From: Actinomadura macra NBRC 14102
GTDB taxonomy: Bacteria; Actinomycetota; Actinomycetes; Streptosporangiales; Streptosporangiaceae
DNA: 64,000 nt
NCBI RefSeq assembly: GCF_001552215.1
Contig: NZ_BCQT01000006.1
Coordinates: forward strand, 912,984 to 976,983
Direction of reading: 5' to 3'
The position numbers and the translations under genes are program-made. The notes below the pieces were generated by a model, which saw nothing but the letters and a program-made list of their open reading frames with translations, had not been told where the DNA came from and searched no databases. Each line of letters begins with the position of its first letter. Position 1 is the stretch's first letter. Positions 29,761 to 40,868 of the stretch are shown in pieces.

Positions 29761-29911
29761 GCGAAACGGCCTGCAATTTTCACCGGCCGGGGCCGAACTT
29801 CCCGCGCGGGCCGTGAGTCATACCTGGCGAAACCGGTTTCGTTGCCTGCCTCGGGCGGAGGCGGGCGGCACCCCGTCCGGCAGTGCCGGCCTGACGCGAG
29901 GGAGGGCACCC

Positions 29912-30733
29912 GTGCCGCATCCGGCGACCGCGATCCAGGAGACCGGCCGCGCGATCGCCCCGCACCTGAGGCGACTCCTGGACTTCGTCGAGCCCGATCA
30001 CGACGACGTCTGCCTGGACGTCTCGCGCGGGCACGGGCCGATGCCCGCCGCGCTCGGCCCGCGGGTCCGCCATGTGACCGCTGTGGACGCGACGCCGGCC
30101 GCCGCGGCGGGGGCGAGCCGGGACGGCCGCATGTCCACGGTCACGTTCGGGACCGGTCCAGTGCGGATCGCCGACGGCGACCTGCCTCCAGCGCCGCCGG
30201 CGCGAGTGGAACGTCCCACAAACTCCGGAGGGCCGGACGGTGTGACGGTCCGGGCCAACGCCGCCGCCCTGCCCTACAGGGACAACACGTTTTCGCTGGT
30301 GACGGCCCGGTTCTCCCTCTACAACCTGGGTGAGCCCGAGCACGTGCTGCGCGAGTTGCTGCGCGTGTGCCGGCCCAGCGGGCGGCTGGTCATCGCCGAC
30401 CTCGTTCGGGGGAACCTGGCCTGCCCTGACCGCGACCGGATCGAGCGGCTGCGCGATCCCGACCATCCGGGCACCCCGTCCATCGCCCGGCTGACCGAGA
30501 TGATCACCTCGGCGGGCGGCAGTATCCGCCGGCTGGACGTGTTCACCGTCGAGCGGCCCGTCGAGCCCTGGCTGGACGGCGCGCGCGACGTCGCCGCCGC
30601 CGACCGCATCCGCGAGGCCCTCACCGACGAGGTGGACGGCGGGCCCCGCACCGGCGCCAAGCCCAGGATGATCGGCGGGGAGCTCTGGTTCACCCAGTCG
30701 TGGGCGCACGTGGCCACCGAGCCCATCCCCTGA
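29912..30733 (+). CDS. methyltransferase-like protein (methyltransf_11 type)
   Basis: A 273-residue protein. ANAAALPYRDNTFSLVTARFSLYNLGEPEHVLRELLRVCRPSGRLVIADLV is the motif II-III region of methyltransf_11 enzymes. Motif I is unusual: DVCLDVSRGHGPMPAAL in place of the D/E-x-G-x-G-x-G loop, followed by VTAVDATPAA. An insert with Pro-rich stretches (about 60-108) separates the halves. The GTG is chosen because GGAGGG ends five bases upstream; a longer reading from 29813 has no such signal. SAM binding is likely but not certain. Confidence 0.75.
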   Translation: MPHPATAIQETGRAIAPHLRRLLDFVEPDHDDVCLDVSRGHGPMPAALGPRVRHVTAVDATPAAAAGASRDGRMSTVTFGTGPVRIADGDLPPAPPARVERPTNSGGPDGVTVRANAAALPYRDNTFSLVTARFSLYNLGEPEHVLRELLRVCRPSGRLVIADLVRGNLACPDRDRIERLRDPDHPGTPSIARLTEMITSAGGSIRRLDVFTVERPVEPWLDGARDVAAADRIREALTDEVDGGPRTGAKPRMIGGELWFTQSWAHVATEPIP

Positions 30734-30759
30734 CCGGACGCGTCACTGGCCTCAACCAT

Positions 30760-30893
30760 CGCGCGAGCGCGCTACCTGACCGCGGGGCGATGCCGAAGGC
30801 GAGCCCCGCCGGGAAGATCGCGAAGCGATGACGCGCTCGCCCGAGCACGGTCGAGGGGCGAGCCCTCAGGCGAGTCTCTCGGGCCGGGATTGC
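30760..30893 (-). repeat. family A intergenic repeat, copy 3 (single-module form), overlaps the alcohol dehydrogenase gene
   Basis: Single-module copy between convergent genes. On the minus strand it starts with TGCAATCCCGGCCCGAGAG, which is read in frame as the final residues of the alcohol dehydrogenase (LQSRPERLA) before the TGA inside the element. It keeps the GCTCGCCC...GGGCGAGC and ATCGCTTCGCGAT hairpins and the GGCGGGGC...GCCCCGC stem, ending in CGCGCTCGCGCG. Confidence 0.8.
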
Positions 30894-31879
30894 AAAACCG
30901 CTGCGCCGGTGAAGCGGTCGGCTGCCAGGTCCGCGAGGGCGCGGTCCGCCTCGTCCAGGGGGTAGGTGCGCGTGGTGACCGACACGTTCAGGCGGGCCGC
31001 CAGGGTCAGGAACTCCTCGCCGTCCGCTCGCGTGTTGGCGGTGACCGAGCGGACCTGGCGTTCCTGGAAGAGGTGTCGCTGGTAGTTCAGGGACGGGACG
31101 TCGGTCAGGTGGATTCCGGCGATGGCCAGGGTGCCGCCGCGGTCCAGGCGCTCCAGCGCGGCGGGGACGAGCGTCCCGGCCGGGGCGAAGATCACCGCGG
31201 AGTCCAGCGGGGCGGGGCCGGTGTCCAGCGAGTCGCCCGCCCAGGTCGCGCCGAGGTCGAGGGCCAGTTCGCGCGCGGCGGGGCTGCGTGTGAAGACGTG
31301 CACCTCGATTCCCTCGGCGAGCGCGATCTGCGCGGCGAGGTGGGCGGAGCCGCCGAAGCCCCAGATCCCGAGGCGTCCGCCCGGTGGCGGCGCGGCGCGG
31401 CGCAGGGCGCGGTAGCCGATGATGCCCGCGCACAGCAACGGGGCGGCGCGGACGTCGTCCAGTTCGTCCGGGATCGGGTAGGCGTAGGCGTCCACCGCCA
31501 GGGCGAACTCCGCGTATCCGCCGTGGGCGTCCCAGCCGGTGTAGACCGACTGGGGGCAGAGGTTCTCGGCTCCGCGGCGGCAGAAGCGGCACGCGCCGCA
31601 TGTTCCGCGGAGCCAGGCCACCCCGACCCGGTCACCCGCCGAACGCAGCGTGCCCGGGCCGGACTCGACCACTTCGCCGACGATCTCGTGGCCCGGTGTC
31701 ACGCCCGGCAGGTGGACGGGCAGGTCACCCTCGGCGACGTGCAGGTCCGTGCGACAGACGCCGCAGGCGAGGACGCGCACGAGCAGCTCGCCCGGACCCG
31801 GTGACGGGACGTCGCGCTCGACGCGACGCAGCGGGCCCGAGGTTATCGGTGCCGGTGTCTCGACGGCCCAGGCGCGCAT
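30866..31879 (-). CDS. zinc-dependent alcohol dehydrogenase
   Basis: A 337-residue medium-chain dehydrogenase. The catalytic zinc ligands are Cys in [17 protein letters not shown] and His in [12 protein letters not shown]; the structural zinc cysteines are [17 protein letters not shown]. The cofactor motif is [17 protein letters not shown] (GxGxxG-like). [15 protein letters not shown] is typical of AdhA-like bacterial enzymes. Residues after GAAVLQ come from repeat A copy 3, so the original C terminus may have been replaced. The ATG is two bases after the stop of the PAS-GAF-phosphatase gene. Confidence 0.9.
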   Translation of the reverse strand: MRAWAVETPAPITSGPLRRVERDVPSPGPGELLVRVLACGVCRTDLHVAEGDLPVHLPGVTPGHEIVGEVVESGPGTLRSAGDRVGVAWLRGTCGACRFCRRGAENLCPQSVYTGWDAHGGYAEFALAVDAYAYPIPDELDDVRAAPLLCAGIIGYRALRRAAPPPGGRLGIWGFGGSAHLAAQIALAEGIEVHVFTRSPAARELALDLGATWAGDSLDTGPAPLDSAVIFAPAGTLVPAALERLDRGGTLAIAGIHLTDVPSLNYQRHLFQERQVRSVTANTRADGEEFLTLAARLNVSVTTRTYPLDEADRALADLAADRFTGAAVLQSRPERLA

Positions 31880-31881
31880 GG

Positions 31882-34215
31882 CTACGGGGTGAGCGGCAGC
31901 TCGAACCAGACGGCCTTGCCGGCCGTCGTGGGCCGGGCGCCCCAGCGGGTCGCGAGCTGGTCGACCAGGTACAGGCCGCGGCCGCCCTCGTCGGTCTCGC
32001 CGGCGCTGCGGATGCGCGGCAGCCGCATGTCGGAGTCGAACACCTCGACCCAGATGGCGTCGGCGCCGCGCCGCAGTCGGAGCCGGAACTCCTTGGTGGG
32101 CGGCTCGCGCCGGCCGAGGTCGGCGCCGAGGCTCCAGTCGTCCTCGTCGAAGGGGCCGGCGTCGAACCCGCCGGAGTCGAACGCGCCGGGCGTGAACTCG
32201 GCCGCGTTGAACTGGACGGGCGGCGGCGCGGACAGCGGCTCACCGCCGCGTCCGGGGGACCCGGCGGGCACCGGGACGACCATCTCGCGGCGCGGGGCGG
32301 GCGTCGCGGTGGCGTGCAGGACGACGTTCGTCACGACCTCGGACACCAGCAGGCAGGCCAGTTCGGCCTGCTCGTCCAGCATCCCCCAGTTCGCGAACGC
32401 GTCGGCGGCCATCCGCCGTGCCTCCGACACCATGATCGGTTCGGCGGGGAAGGTGCGCTCCTCGACGGCCAGTTCGTCGGCGGCGGTGCGGATCACCACG
32501 ATGGCCACGTCGTCGTCGATGTCGCCCGGCACCGCCTCGTAGGCGGCGTTGGCGATGGCCTCGACCCCGCCGCGCGCCACCTGCGCGACGGCCGAGCGGA
32601 CCATCTCCCGGGACTCCTCGCGGGTGTAGTACTCGCCGTCGTCCTTGGGGCGCCGGTCGATGAGGCCGTCGGTGTAGAGGACGAGCGTCGCGCCCGGCTT
32701 GAGCACGGACGTCTCCTCGTTGTAGAGGATCTCGCCGCCCATGCCCGGACCGCGGACGCCGAGCATCGCGCCCTCGCTCTCGAACGACAGCTCCTCGACC
32801 CGGCCGTCGACGACCAGCAGCGGCGGGTCGTGGCCGGCGTTGGCGAACTCCAGGACGCGCGACCACGCGTCGTACACGAAGTAGGTGCACGACACCAGCG
32901 GCGGGCGGACGAGGTCGTCACTGTTCCAGCCGGAGCGCATCCGCTCGGGCCGGGTCATCGTGCGGACCCACTCGTCGAGCTTGCGCAGGATGTCGGCGGG
33001 CGGCTTGTCGTCCTGGGCGAAGGCGCGCAGCGCGGCGCGGAGCTGGCCCATCACGGCGGCGGCGCGGGCGCCGCGGCCCTCGACGTCGCCGATGACGAGG
33101 CCGACGCGGCCCGCCGACAGCGGGATCACGTCGTACCAGTCGCCGCCGACCTGGGTCTGGATGCCGTGCCCGTGCGCCTCCAGCGGGCGGGCGGGCTCGT
33201 ACCGCCAGGCGATCTGGAGGCCGTCCAGCTTGGGCGGGCGGTCGCCGGGCAGCAGGTGCTTCTGGAAGGCGAGCGCGGTCTCGCGCTCCTCCTCGAACAG
33301 CAGCGCGTTGTCGACGGCGAGCGCGACACGGCTGGCTATCGCGCCGAGCAGGTCGCGGTCGAAGCTGTCGTAGTGCGGGTCGGGCCGTTTGGAGAGGTTG
33401 GACAGCGCCAGGCTCATCACGCCGAGCAGTTCCCCGCGCACCAGCAGCGGCGCCGAGATCACCGAGGTGATGCCCATCGCGTCGCCGAGCCGCCGGGACT
33501 CCTCACTCGGCGCGGCGAACCGGTGCTGGATCATGTCCTCGACCAGGACGGCGTCACGGCGTGCCATCGCCTTGGCGCTGAAATGCCCGGGCGGGTAGGA
33601 GACGGGTTCGCCGACCTCGGCCCAGGTGCCGGGCGGCGGCTCCCAGCCACCCGCGTGCCGGGACACCCGCCGGTAGAGCCGATCGCCGCTGAACAGGTCG
33701 ATGAAGCAGTGGTCGGCGAACTGCGGGACGAGGGTGTCGGCCACGCTCCGCAGCGTGTTCTCCAGTTCCAGGGAGCCGGCGAGCCGCTCGCCGATGCGCT
33801 CCATCAGGCCGTACCGCTCCTGGTCGCGCTGGTTGGAGCGCAGGGCCTCCCGCGCGAAGATGACGACCCCGTCCACGGCGCCGGACGGGTGCCGCAGTGG
33901 CACGGCGTGCGCGCGCGTGTACACGGTGGTGCCGTCACCGCGCAGGTTACAGAACGTGCCCTCCCACACACCGCCCTTGAGGACGTGCTTGGCCAGCTCG
34001 GTGGCCTGCTCGTGATCCTCCTCGGCGATGCCCAGGGACAGGATCGAGTGCCCGATGACCTCGTCGCCGCCGAACCCGAAGAGCTGCCGCGCGAACGCGT
34101 TGCCGTAGATGACGTTGCTGAAGCGATCGCAGACGATGACCGCCATCTCCATCTGGGTCAGGACGGTCTCGGGTGGCAGATGCGCCTCGAAAGAGGCGTC
34201 CCCCCAACGATTCAT
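31882..34215 (-). CDS. PAS-GAF-PP2C (SpoIIE)-ATPase signalling protein
   Basis: A 777-residue cytoplasmic sensor. A PAS domain (about 15-125, [22 protein letters not shown]) is followed by GAF (about 145-310), a SpoIIE-type PP2C phosphatase (about 330-560; [36 protein letters not shown]) and a HATPase anti-sigma domain (about 590-777; [11 protein letters not shown] and [16 protein letters not shown]). The ATPase half is split by a roughly 60-residue Gly/Pro/Phe-rich insert. Such proteins regulate sigma factors through anti-sigma antagonists. The ribosome-binding site GGGGAG is directly beside the ATG, spacing shorter than usual. Confidence 0.9.
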   Translation of the reverse strand: MNRWGDASFEAHLPPETVLTQMEMAVIVCDRFSNVIYGNAFARQLFGFGGDEVIGHSILSLGIAEEDHEQATELAKHVLKGGVWEGTFCNLRGDGTTVYTRAHAVPLRHPSGAVDGVVIFAREALRSNQRDQERYGLMERIGERLAGSLELENTLRSVADTLVPQFADHCFIDLFSGDRLYRRVSRHAGGWEPPPGTWAEVGEPVSYPPGHFSAKAMARRDAVLVEDMIQHRFAAPSEESRRLGDAMGITSVISAPLLVRGELLGVMSLALSNLSKRPDPHYDSFDRDLLGAIASRVALAVDNALLFEEERETALAFQKHLLPGDRPPKLDGLQIAWRYEPARPLEAHGHGIQTQVGGDWYDVIPLSAGRVGLVIGDVEGRGARAAAVMGQLRAALRAFAQDDKPPADILRKLDEWVRTMTRPERMRSGWNSDDLVRPPLVSCTYFVYDAWSRVLEFANAGHDPPLLVVDGRVEELSFESEGAMLGVRGPGMGGEILYNEETSVLKPGATLVLYTDGLIDRRPKDDGEYYTREESREMVRSAVAQVARGGVEAIANAAYEAVPGDIDDDVAIVVIRTAADELAVEERTFPAEPIMVSEARRMAADAFANWGMLDEQAELACLLVSEVVTNVVLHATATPAPRREMVVPVPAGSPGRGGEPLSAPPPVQFNAAEFTPGAFDSGGFDAGPFDEDDWSLGADLGRREPPTKEFRLRLRRGADAIWVEVFDSDMRLPRIRSAGETDEGGRGLYLVDQLATRWGARPTTAGKAVWFELPLTP

Positions 34216-34449
34216 CTCCCCATCCCGCTAGCAGTTGCGGCCCCGCCGGTGACCACGTCATCTCCATACGGCCACCTGCCGGCGCCCGGCATCATGATCA
34301 CCGGGCGTCGCGGCGCGGATGCCGCGCGTACCTCTTCCGTCGTATTGAACGACGAACTCGCCGCCGGGATACGCCCGCAAGGCGCGAACGTATGGAGATC
34401 TTCGGTATAGACCGGCGAAGCGGGGGCGGGGGATGGCACGCGCGGCGGG

Positions 34450-35151
34450 TCAGCGCCTGCTGACGAACACGTGTTCGGCGATGCCGCGCGGCAGTTCTGT
34501 GTCCGAACTGTCGGCCTCGTCGTCACAGGTCACCCGCACCCCGTCATCGGTCGCCCGAAGAGTCACCTCTCGTCCCGGTTGTATCCCTATCTGCTTGAGT
34601 CTAAGCATCAAGTCGCTGTCACTCTGCACCTGCTCGCTGATCCGCCGGACCACGGCGGTCGCACCGCCGGGACTGGCCACCGCGGTCATCACCGACAGCG
34701 GCGCGGAGAGGCTGTCGTCCCCGTGTCCGCCCAGTTCGTCCATGCCGGGGATGGGGTTGCCGTGCGGGCACGTGGTGGGGTTGTCAAGCAGTGCCACGAG
34801 GCGGCGCTCGACCTCCTCCGACATCACATGCTCCCAGCGGCACGCCTCGATGTGGACGTCCTCCCAGGGCAGTCCGATCACGTTGACCAGCAGGCATTCG
34901 GCGAGACGGTGCTTGCGCATCACGCGCGTCGCGAGCCCGCGGCCGCTATCGGTCAGTTCGAGGTGCCGATCTCCTTCGACCCGCAGCAGCCCGTCACGCT
35001 CCATACGCGCGACGGTCTGGCTCACCGTTGGGCCGCTCTGCGAGAGCCGCTCGGCGATCCGCGCGCGAAGGGGGATGATTCCCTCCTCTTCGAGCTCGAA
35101 AACCGTCCGGAGGTACATCTCCGTGGTATCGATCAGGCCGTGTGAGGTCAC
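34450..35151 (-). CDS. ideR: DtxR/IdeR-type iron-dependent transcriptional regulator
   Basis: A 233-residue metalloregulator. The N terminus LIDTTEMYLRTVFELEEEGIIPLRARIAERLSQSGPTVSQTVARMERDGLL is nearly the IdeR consensus. Metal-site residues are visible: Met in TTEM, His in RKHRLAECLL, Glu/His in ACRWEHVMSEEVERRL and Cys in NPTTCPHGNPIPG. A C-terminal SH3-like domain (about 160-233) is present. With Fe(II) it represses iron-uptake genes in relatives. The GTG has GGAGGGAG upstream. The adjacent MFS exporter could be a target. Confidence 0.92.
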   Translation of the reverse strand: MTSHGLIDTTEMYLRTVFELEEEGIIPLRARIAERLSQSGPTVSQTVARMERDGLLRVEGDRHLELTDSGRGLATRVMRKHRLAECLLVNVIGLPWEDVHIEACRWEHVMSEEVERRLVALLDNPTTCPHGNPIPGMDELGGHGDDSLSAPLSVMTAVASPGGATAVVRRISEQVQSDSDLMLRLKQIGIQPGREVTLRATDDGVRVTCDDEADSSDTELPRGIAEHVFVSRR

Positions 35152-35275
35152 AGCTCCCTCCAGTCATTATGCGCAGGAGTCTACTTGCTCGACCCTCTCG
35201 GCGCCCGGGCCGGTGAATATCCCACGAACAGCGGGTAGTAGGGAACGCCCGATGGACACATTTTCTTCCCGGGCC

Positions 35276-36628
35276 CTACGGGACGCCCTCCGGTGAGACG
35301 GCGGTGCGGGTGTCGTAGCGGAGGAACGCCGGGACGGCCAGGGCCGCGAGCACGACCAGGACGGCGCACGCGATTCCCCCTCCCACCCACGACGCGGTGG
35401 CCCCGACGACGCTGGCGGTCGCCCCGGCCCGCACGTCGCCGAGCCGGGGGCCGCCCGCGACGACGACGGTGAACACGCCCTGGAGGCGGCCGCGCATCTC
35501 GTCCGGCGCGTAGGTCTGGAGCATCGTCTGGCGGAAGACGGCCGAGACCAGGTCTGCGCCGCCGCCCAGGGCCAGCAGCGCGACGGCGAGCCAGAGCTGG
35601 TGCGCCAGTCCGGCGGCCGCCACGGCGAGGCCCCACACGACGATCGACACCACGAGCGCGACGCCCTGCCGGTGCACCCGTCCGATCCAGCCGGAGATCA
35701 GCCCGCCGATGACCGCGCCGATCGCGATGGAGGCGAACAGCCAGCCGACGGCGCCGCCCCCGCCGAACCGGGTGTCGGCCAGCTCGGGGAACAGCGCGCG
35801 CGGCATCGCCACGCCCATCGCGATGATGTCCACGACGAACGACATCATCAGGACCGGCTGTGTGGCGAGGAAACGCAGCCCGTCGAGCACCGCGCGCACG
35901 CCGGGCGCCCCGGCGATCTCGCCGAGCGGCGGGATCGCGGGCAGCCGCATCGCCGCGTACAGCCCGACGGTGAACAGGGCGGCGTCCAGGGCGTAGGCGG
36001 CGGCGTAGCCCCCGTGGGCGAGGATCACGCCGGCGAACAGCGGGCCGGCCAGCCCGCCGACCGTGCTGGCGGTGAAGCTCAGCGTGTTCGCGGCCGAGAC
36101 CAGCGGCCGGTCGATCAGCCGGGGGATGATCGCGCTGCGGGTCGGCGAGGACACCGCGAACCCGACCGCCTGGAGCGCGACCACCGCCATGATCAACCCG
36201 AGGCTGTTGACGCCCACCAGCGCCTGGACGAGCAGGATCAGCGTGGACGCCCAGGTGACGCAGGACGAGACGAGCAGCAGTTTGCGGCGGTCCATGTGGT
36301 CGGCCACGGCGCCGCCCCAGAGCCCGAAGACGATCAGCGGGACGAGGTTGACCAGCCCGAGCACGCCGACCCAGAACGACGACTTGGTCATGTCGTACAC
36401 CTGGACGGGCACCGCCACGGCGGTGACCTGGAACCCGATGAACGACACGCCCTGCCCGAGCCAGAGCCGCCGGAAGGCGACATGGGCGAGCGGACGGGTG
36501 TCGATGGTCAGACGGCGCAGCATCCCGCGGCGGCCAGGGGAACGTTCCGCGTCGTCAGGGCCGTCGGTGGCGTGGGAGCTGTCACTGTCATGAGCGTGGG
36601 TGGGGGTTGGCTGCTGTTCCGACGTCAC
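35276..36628 (-). CDS. MFS transporter, EntS-like exporter
   Basis: A 450-residue transporter with about twelve helices. The family features are FRRLWLGQGVSFIGFQVTAVAVPVQVYDMTKSSFWVGVLGLVNLVPLIVFGLWGGAVADHMDRRKLLL and LQTYAPDEMRGRLQGVFTVVVAGGPRLGDVRAGATAS. MFS_3 proteins such as EntS export siderophores or other small molecules. The GTG at 36628 overlaps the stop of pdxH (GTGA) and is preferred over an ATG at 36652. The N-terminal 40 residues are a hydrophilic His/Asp/Ser-rich leader. The IdeR gene lies downstream. Confidence 0.87.
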   Translation of the reverse strand: MTSEQQPTPTHAHDSDSSHATDGPDDAERSPGRRGMLRRLTIDTRPLAHVAFRRLWLGQGVSFIGFQVTAVAVPVQVYDMTKSSFWVGVLGLVNLVPLIVFGLWGGAVADHMDRRKLLLVSSCVTWASTLILLVQALVGVNSLGLIMAVVALQAVGFAVSSPTRSAIIPRLIDRPLVSAANTLSFTASTVGGLAGPLFAGVILAHGGYAAAYALDAALFTVGLYAAMRLPAIPPLGEIAGAPGVRAVLDGLRFLATQPVLMMSFVVDIIAMGVAMPRALFPELADTRFGGGGAVGWLFASIAIGAVIGGLISGWIGRVHRQGVALVVSIVVWGLAVAAAGLAHQLWLAVALLALGGGADLVSAVFRQTMLQTYAPDEMRGRLQGVFTVVVAGGPRLGDVRAGATASVVGATASWVGGGIACAVLVVLAALAVPAFLRYDTRTAVSPEGVP

Positions 36629-37311
36629 GGAGACAGTCTGACGGTGTCCCATTCGCCGGATGCGTCCGGGGTTGTCGAGCGGCGGTACCGGATGCGGTCA
36701 TGCAGCCGGTCCGGGCGTCCCTGCCAGAACTCGATCGTCTCGGGGACGACGCGGTAGCCGCCCCAGAAGTCCGGCAGCGGCACGTCGTCCTCGCCGCCCA
36801 CCGGCGCCTCGGGCCAGCGTTCGGCCAGCTCCGCGTAGCGCCGCTCCAGCATCTCGCGGCCCTCGATGACGCCCGACTGGTGCTCGCTCGCCCACGCCCC
36901 GATACGCGAACCGTACGGACGCGTCCGGAAGTAGGCCGCCGACTCCTCCCGTGGCAGTTCCAGGACGGGCCCGGCGACGCGCACCTGCCGGTACATCGGA
37001 TGCCACGGGAACACCAGGGCCGCACGCGGGTTCCCGGCGAGGTCGCGGCCCTTGTCGGACGTGAGGTTGGTGAAGAACCGGAACCCCTGCGGTCCGTACC
37101 CCTTCAGCAGGACGGTCCGGGCGCTGGGCACGCCGTCGGCGGACGCCGTCGCGAGCACCATCGCGTTCGGTTCGGCCAGCCCGAACGCGTGCACGTCGGC
37201 GAACCACGCGGCGAACAGCGCGAGCGGATCGGCGGGGAGCGCCGGCTCGGTCAATTCGTCCCCCTCGTAGGATCTGCGGAGCCGTGCGGGGTCGGGCGTT
37301 GGGGAATCCAC
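36625..37311 (-). CDS. pdxH: pyridoxamine 5'-phosphate oxidase
   Basis: FMN enzyme making pyridoxal 5'-phosphate in vitamin B6 synthesis. Motifs are LRRSYEGDELTEPALPADPLALFAAWF, AMVLATASADGVPSARTVLLKGYGPQGFRFFTNLTSDKGRDLAGNPRAALVFPWHPMYRQVRVAG, AYFRTRPYGSRIGAWASEHQSGV, and the C-terminal FWGGYRVVPETIEFWQGRPDRLHDRIRY. GTG at 37311 gives 228 residues, the usual family length; further upstream starts (GTG 37332, ATG 37344) cannot be excluded. Divergent from the citrate synthase gene. Confidence 0.93.
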   Translation of the reverse strand: MDSPTPDPARLRRSYEGDELTEPALPADPLALFAAWFADVHAFGLAEPNAMVLATASADGVPSARTVLLKGYGPQGFRFFTNLTSDKGRDLAGNPRAALVFPWHPMYRQVRVAGPVLELPREESAAYFRTRPYGSRIGAWASEHQSGVIEGREMLERRYAELAERWPEAPVGGEDDVPLPDFWGGYRVVPETIEFWQGRPDRLHDRIRYRRSTTPDASGEWDTVRLSP

Positions 37312-37435
37312 AGCGTCTGAGCCTCTCACCTGGGCTTTGTGCATCTCACATGGACCTGGGTACTGCTCAGTAAGGCGGGCAGGGTTCAATGGCACGGCAC
37401 CGCCTTATCACTCTGGGGACGAAAGGCAGGACGAC

Positions 37436-38548
37436 ATGTCCGACTTCAAACCCGGCCTCGAGGGGGTCGTGGCCTTCGAGACCGAGATCGCGGAACCGGA
37501 TAAGGAGGGCGGCGCCCTCCGCTACCGCGGCGTCGACATCGAGGAGCTCGTCGGCAGCGTCTCCTTCGGCGACGCCTGGGGCCTCCTCGTGGACGACAGC
37601 TTCGACCCGGGACTCGCCCCGGCCGACCCCCACGTCCTGCCGGTCACCTCCGGCGACGTGCGGGTGGACGTGCAGAGCGCCCTTCCGACGCTGGCCCCCG
37701 CGTACGGGATGCGCCCCCTTCTCGACATCTCCGACGAGCAGGCCCGCTCCGACCTCGCCCGGGTGTCGGCGACGGCGCTGTCGTTCGTCGCCCAGTCGGC
37801 GCGCGGCATCGGCGTGCCGATGGTGCCGCAGGAGCGCATCAACGAGGCCGAGACCATCACCGAGCGGTTCATGGTCCGCTGGCGCGGTGAGCCGGACCCG
37901 AAGCACGTCCAGGCCATCGACGCGTACTGGGTCTCCGCCGCCGAGCACGGCCTGAACGCCTCCACCTTCACCGCCCGGGTGATCGCCTCGACCGGCGCGG
38001 ACGTCGCGGCCAGCGTCTCCGGCGCGATCGGCGCCATGTCGGGCCCGCTGCACGGCGGCGCCCCGGCCCGCGTCCTGCCGATGATCGAGAAGGTCGAGCG
38101 GATCGGCGACGCCCGCAAGGTCGTCTCCGACATCCTCGACTCGGGCGACCGGCTGATGGGCTTCGGCCACCGCGTCTACCGGGCCGAGGATCCGCGCGCC
38201 CGCGTGCTGCGCCGCACCGCCAGGGAGCTGAACGCGCCGCGCTTCGAGGCCGCCAAGGCTCTGGAGGACGCCGCGCTCGCCGAGCTGCGCGAGCGCCGTC
38301 CGGACCGTCCGATCGAAACCAACGTCGAGTTCTGGGCCGCGGTCATCCTGGACTTCGCCGAGGTCCCGACCGCGATGATGCCCGCCATGTTCACCTGCGG
38401 CCGCACCGCCGGCTGGGCCGCGCACATCCTGGAGCAGAAGCGCACCGGCCGCCTCGTCCGGCCGAGCGCACGGTACACCGGCCCCGGCAGCCGCTCCATC
38501 AAGGACGTGAACGGGGCCGCCGAGATCCTCAAGCGGCACGCCGGCTGA
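37436..38548 (+). CDS. citrate synthase 2
   Basis: A 370-residue citrate synthase-family enzyme condensing acetyl-CoA with oxaloacetate (or propionyl-CoA in methylcitrate synthases). The motifs are GLEGVVAFETEIAEPDKEGGALRYRGVDIEELV, HGLNASTFTARVIASTGAD, SGPLHGGAP, GFGHRVYRAEDPRA with the catalytic His, and NVEFWAAVILDFAEVP with the catalytic Asp. It is shorter than the typical GltA, matching the actinobacterial type-2 subfamily. The start has an AGGCAGGA ribosome-binding site. A strong hairpin terminator lies downstream. Confidence 0.93.
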   Translation: MSDFKPGLEGVVAFETEIAEPDKEGGALRYRGVDIEELVGSVSFGDAWGLLVDDSFDPGLAPADPHVLPVTSGDVRVDVQSALPTLAPAYGMRPLLDISDEQARSDLARVSATALSFVAQSARGIGVPMVPQERINEAETITERFMVRWRGEPDPKHVQAIDAYWVSAAEHGLNASTFTARVIASTGADVAASVSGAIGAMSGPLHGGAPARVLPMIEKVERIGDARKVVSDILDSGDRLMGFGHRVYRAEDPRARVLRRTARELNAPRFEAAKALEDAALAELRERRPDRPIETNVEFWAAVILDFAEVPTAMMPAMFTCGRTAGWAAHILEQKRTGRLVRPSARYTGPGSRSIKDVNGAAEILKRHAG

Positions 38549-38603
38549 ACCGCCCCCACCCACACTTCCACCCCCGATCCTCGATCTCCGTGAACGCGCT
38601 GAG

Positions 38604-38630
38604 GGCCCCCGGTGTACCCCACCGGGGGCC
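38604..38630 (+). terminator. terminator after citrate synthase
   Basis: GGCCCCCGGTG and CACCGGGGGCC form a perfect 11-base stem with a 5-base loop, 55 bases after the citrate synthase stop. No U-tract follows, as is common in actinobacteria. Confidence 0.65.
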
Positions 38631-38818
38631 TCGCCCGTCTCCGGGCGCGCCTCGGCTTCTCTTCCCAGCGGGTTCGCTCACTTCAGGCGGCCCCACTGGC
38701 CCGGCGGGCAGTGGCCCTTCGTCTGGCGTTGGACGCGGCCAAACGGGAAAAGGATCGAAAATTTCCGAGATTCTCTGGTCGCGAGCCGAGAATCAGCCAC
38801 TTTGTCATCATTGGCCTC

Positions 38819-40494
<1,676 letters not shown>

Positions 40495-40505
40495 CACGGC
40501 ACCGC

Positions 40506-40535
40506 ACGCCCCGGGGAACGCGCTCCCCGGGGCGT
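40506..40535 (+). terminator. terminator after serC
   Basis: ACGCCCCGGGGA and TCCCCGGGGCGT form a perfect 12-base stem with a 6-base loop, 11 bases after the serC stop. No U-tract. Confidence 0.8.
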
Positions 40536-40699
40536 CGCCATATCGGGGACGGGGACCTTGGCAGGCACATGGTCGGCAGGCCCAGGGGGCGCCTTCGGGG
40601 CACCTTGGCGGGCATGGCCGGAATCGCCGACATGCCGCATGAGGTGCAGATCATGGAGGCACGGTCCCAGGTGTGCGGGGAGCCGCATAAGCTCGATGC

Positions 40700-40783
40700 G
40701 TGAACCGCGCGCCTCATTGGCTGCTTCCCACCGTGCTGACCGCGCTCGTCCTGGCCGTGGTCGTCGGTGCGCTGCTGAAGTGA
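40700..40783 (+). CDS. 27-residue membrane peptide candidate
   Basis: A GTG start reads MNRAPHWLLPTVLTALVLAV followed by VVGALLK and a stop. A single helix with short polar and basic ends. TAAGCT lies six bases before the GTG, the same leaderless pattern seen at argS and the ArsR gene. No other coding signal fills the region between the serC terminator and the next gene. Too short for family recognition, so this is tentative. Confidence 0.4.
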   Translation: MNRAPHWLLPTVLTALVLAVVVGALLK

Positions 40784-40868
40784 ACGCCGGGGCCGCCCCC
40801 GGCCGGCCTCTGCGGCGCGGCGCGGGACATGCATGATCATCGGGGTGCGTCACGGGGAAGGGCAGGGC

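Noticed and set aside
31600..34410. 936-residue plus-strand open frame opposite the PP2C protein
   Set aside because: Antisense to a protein with four recognisable domains; no start signal.
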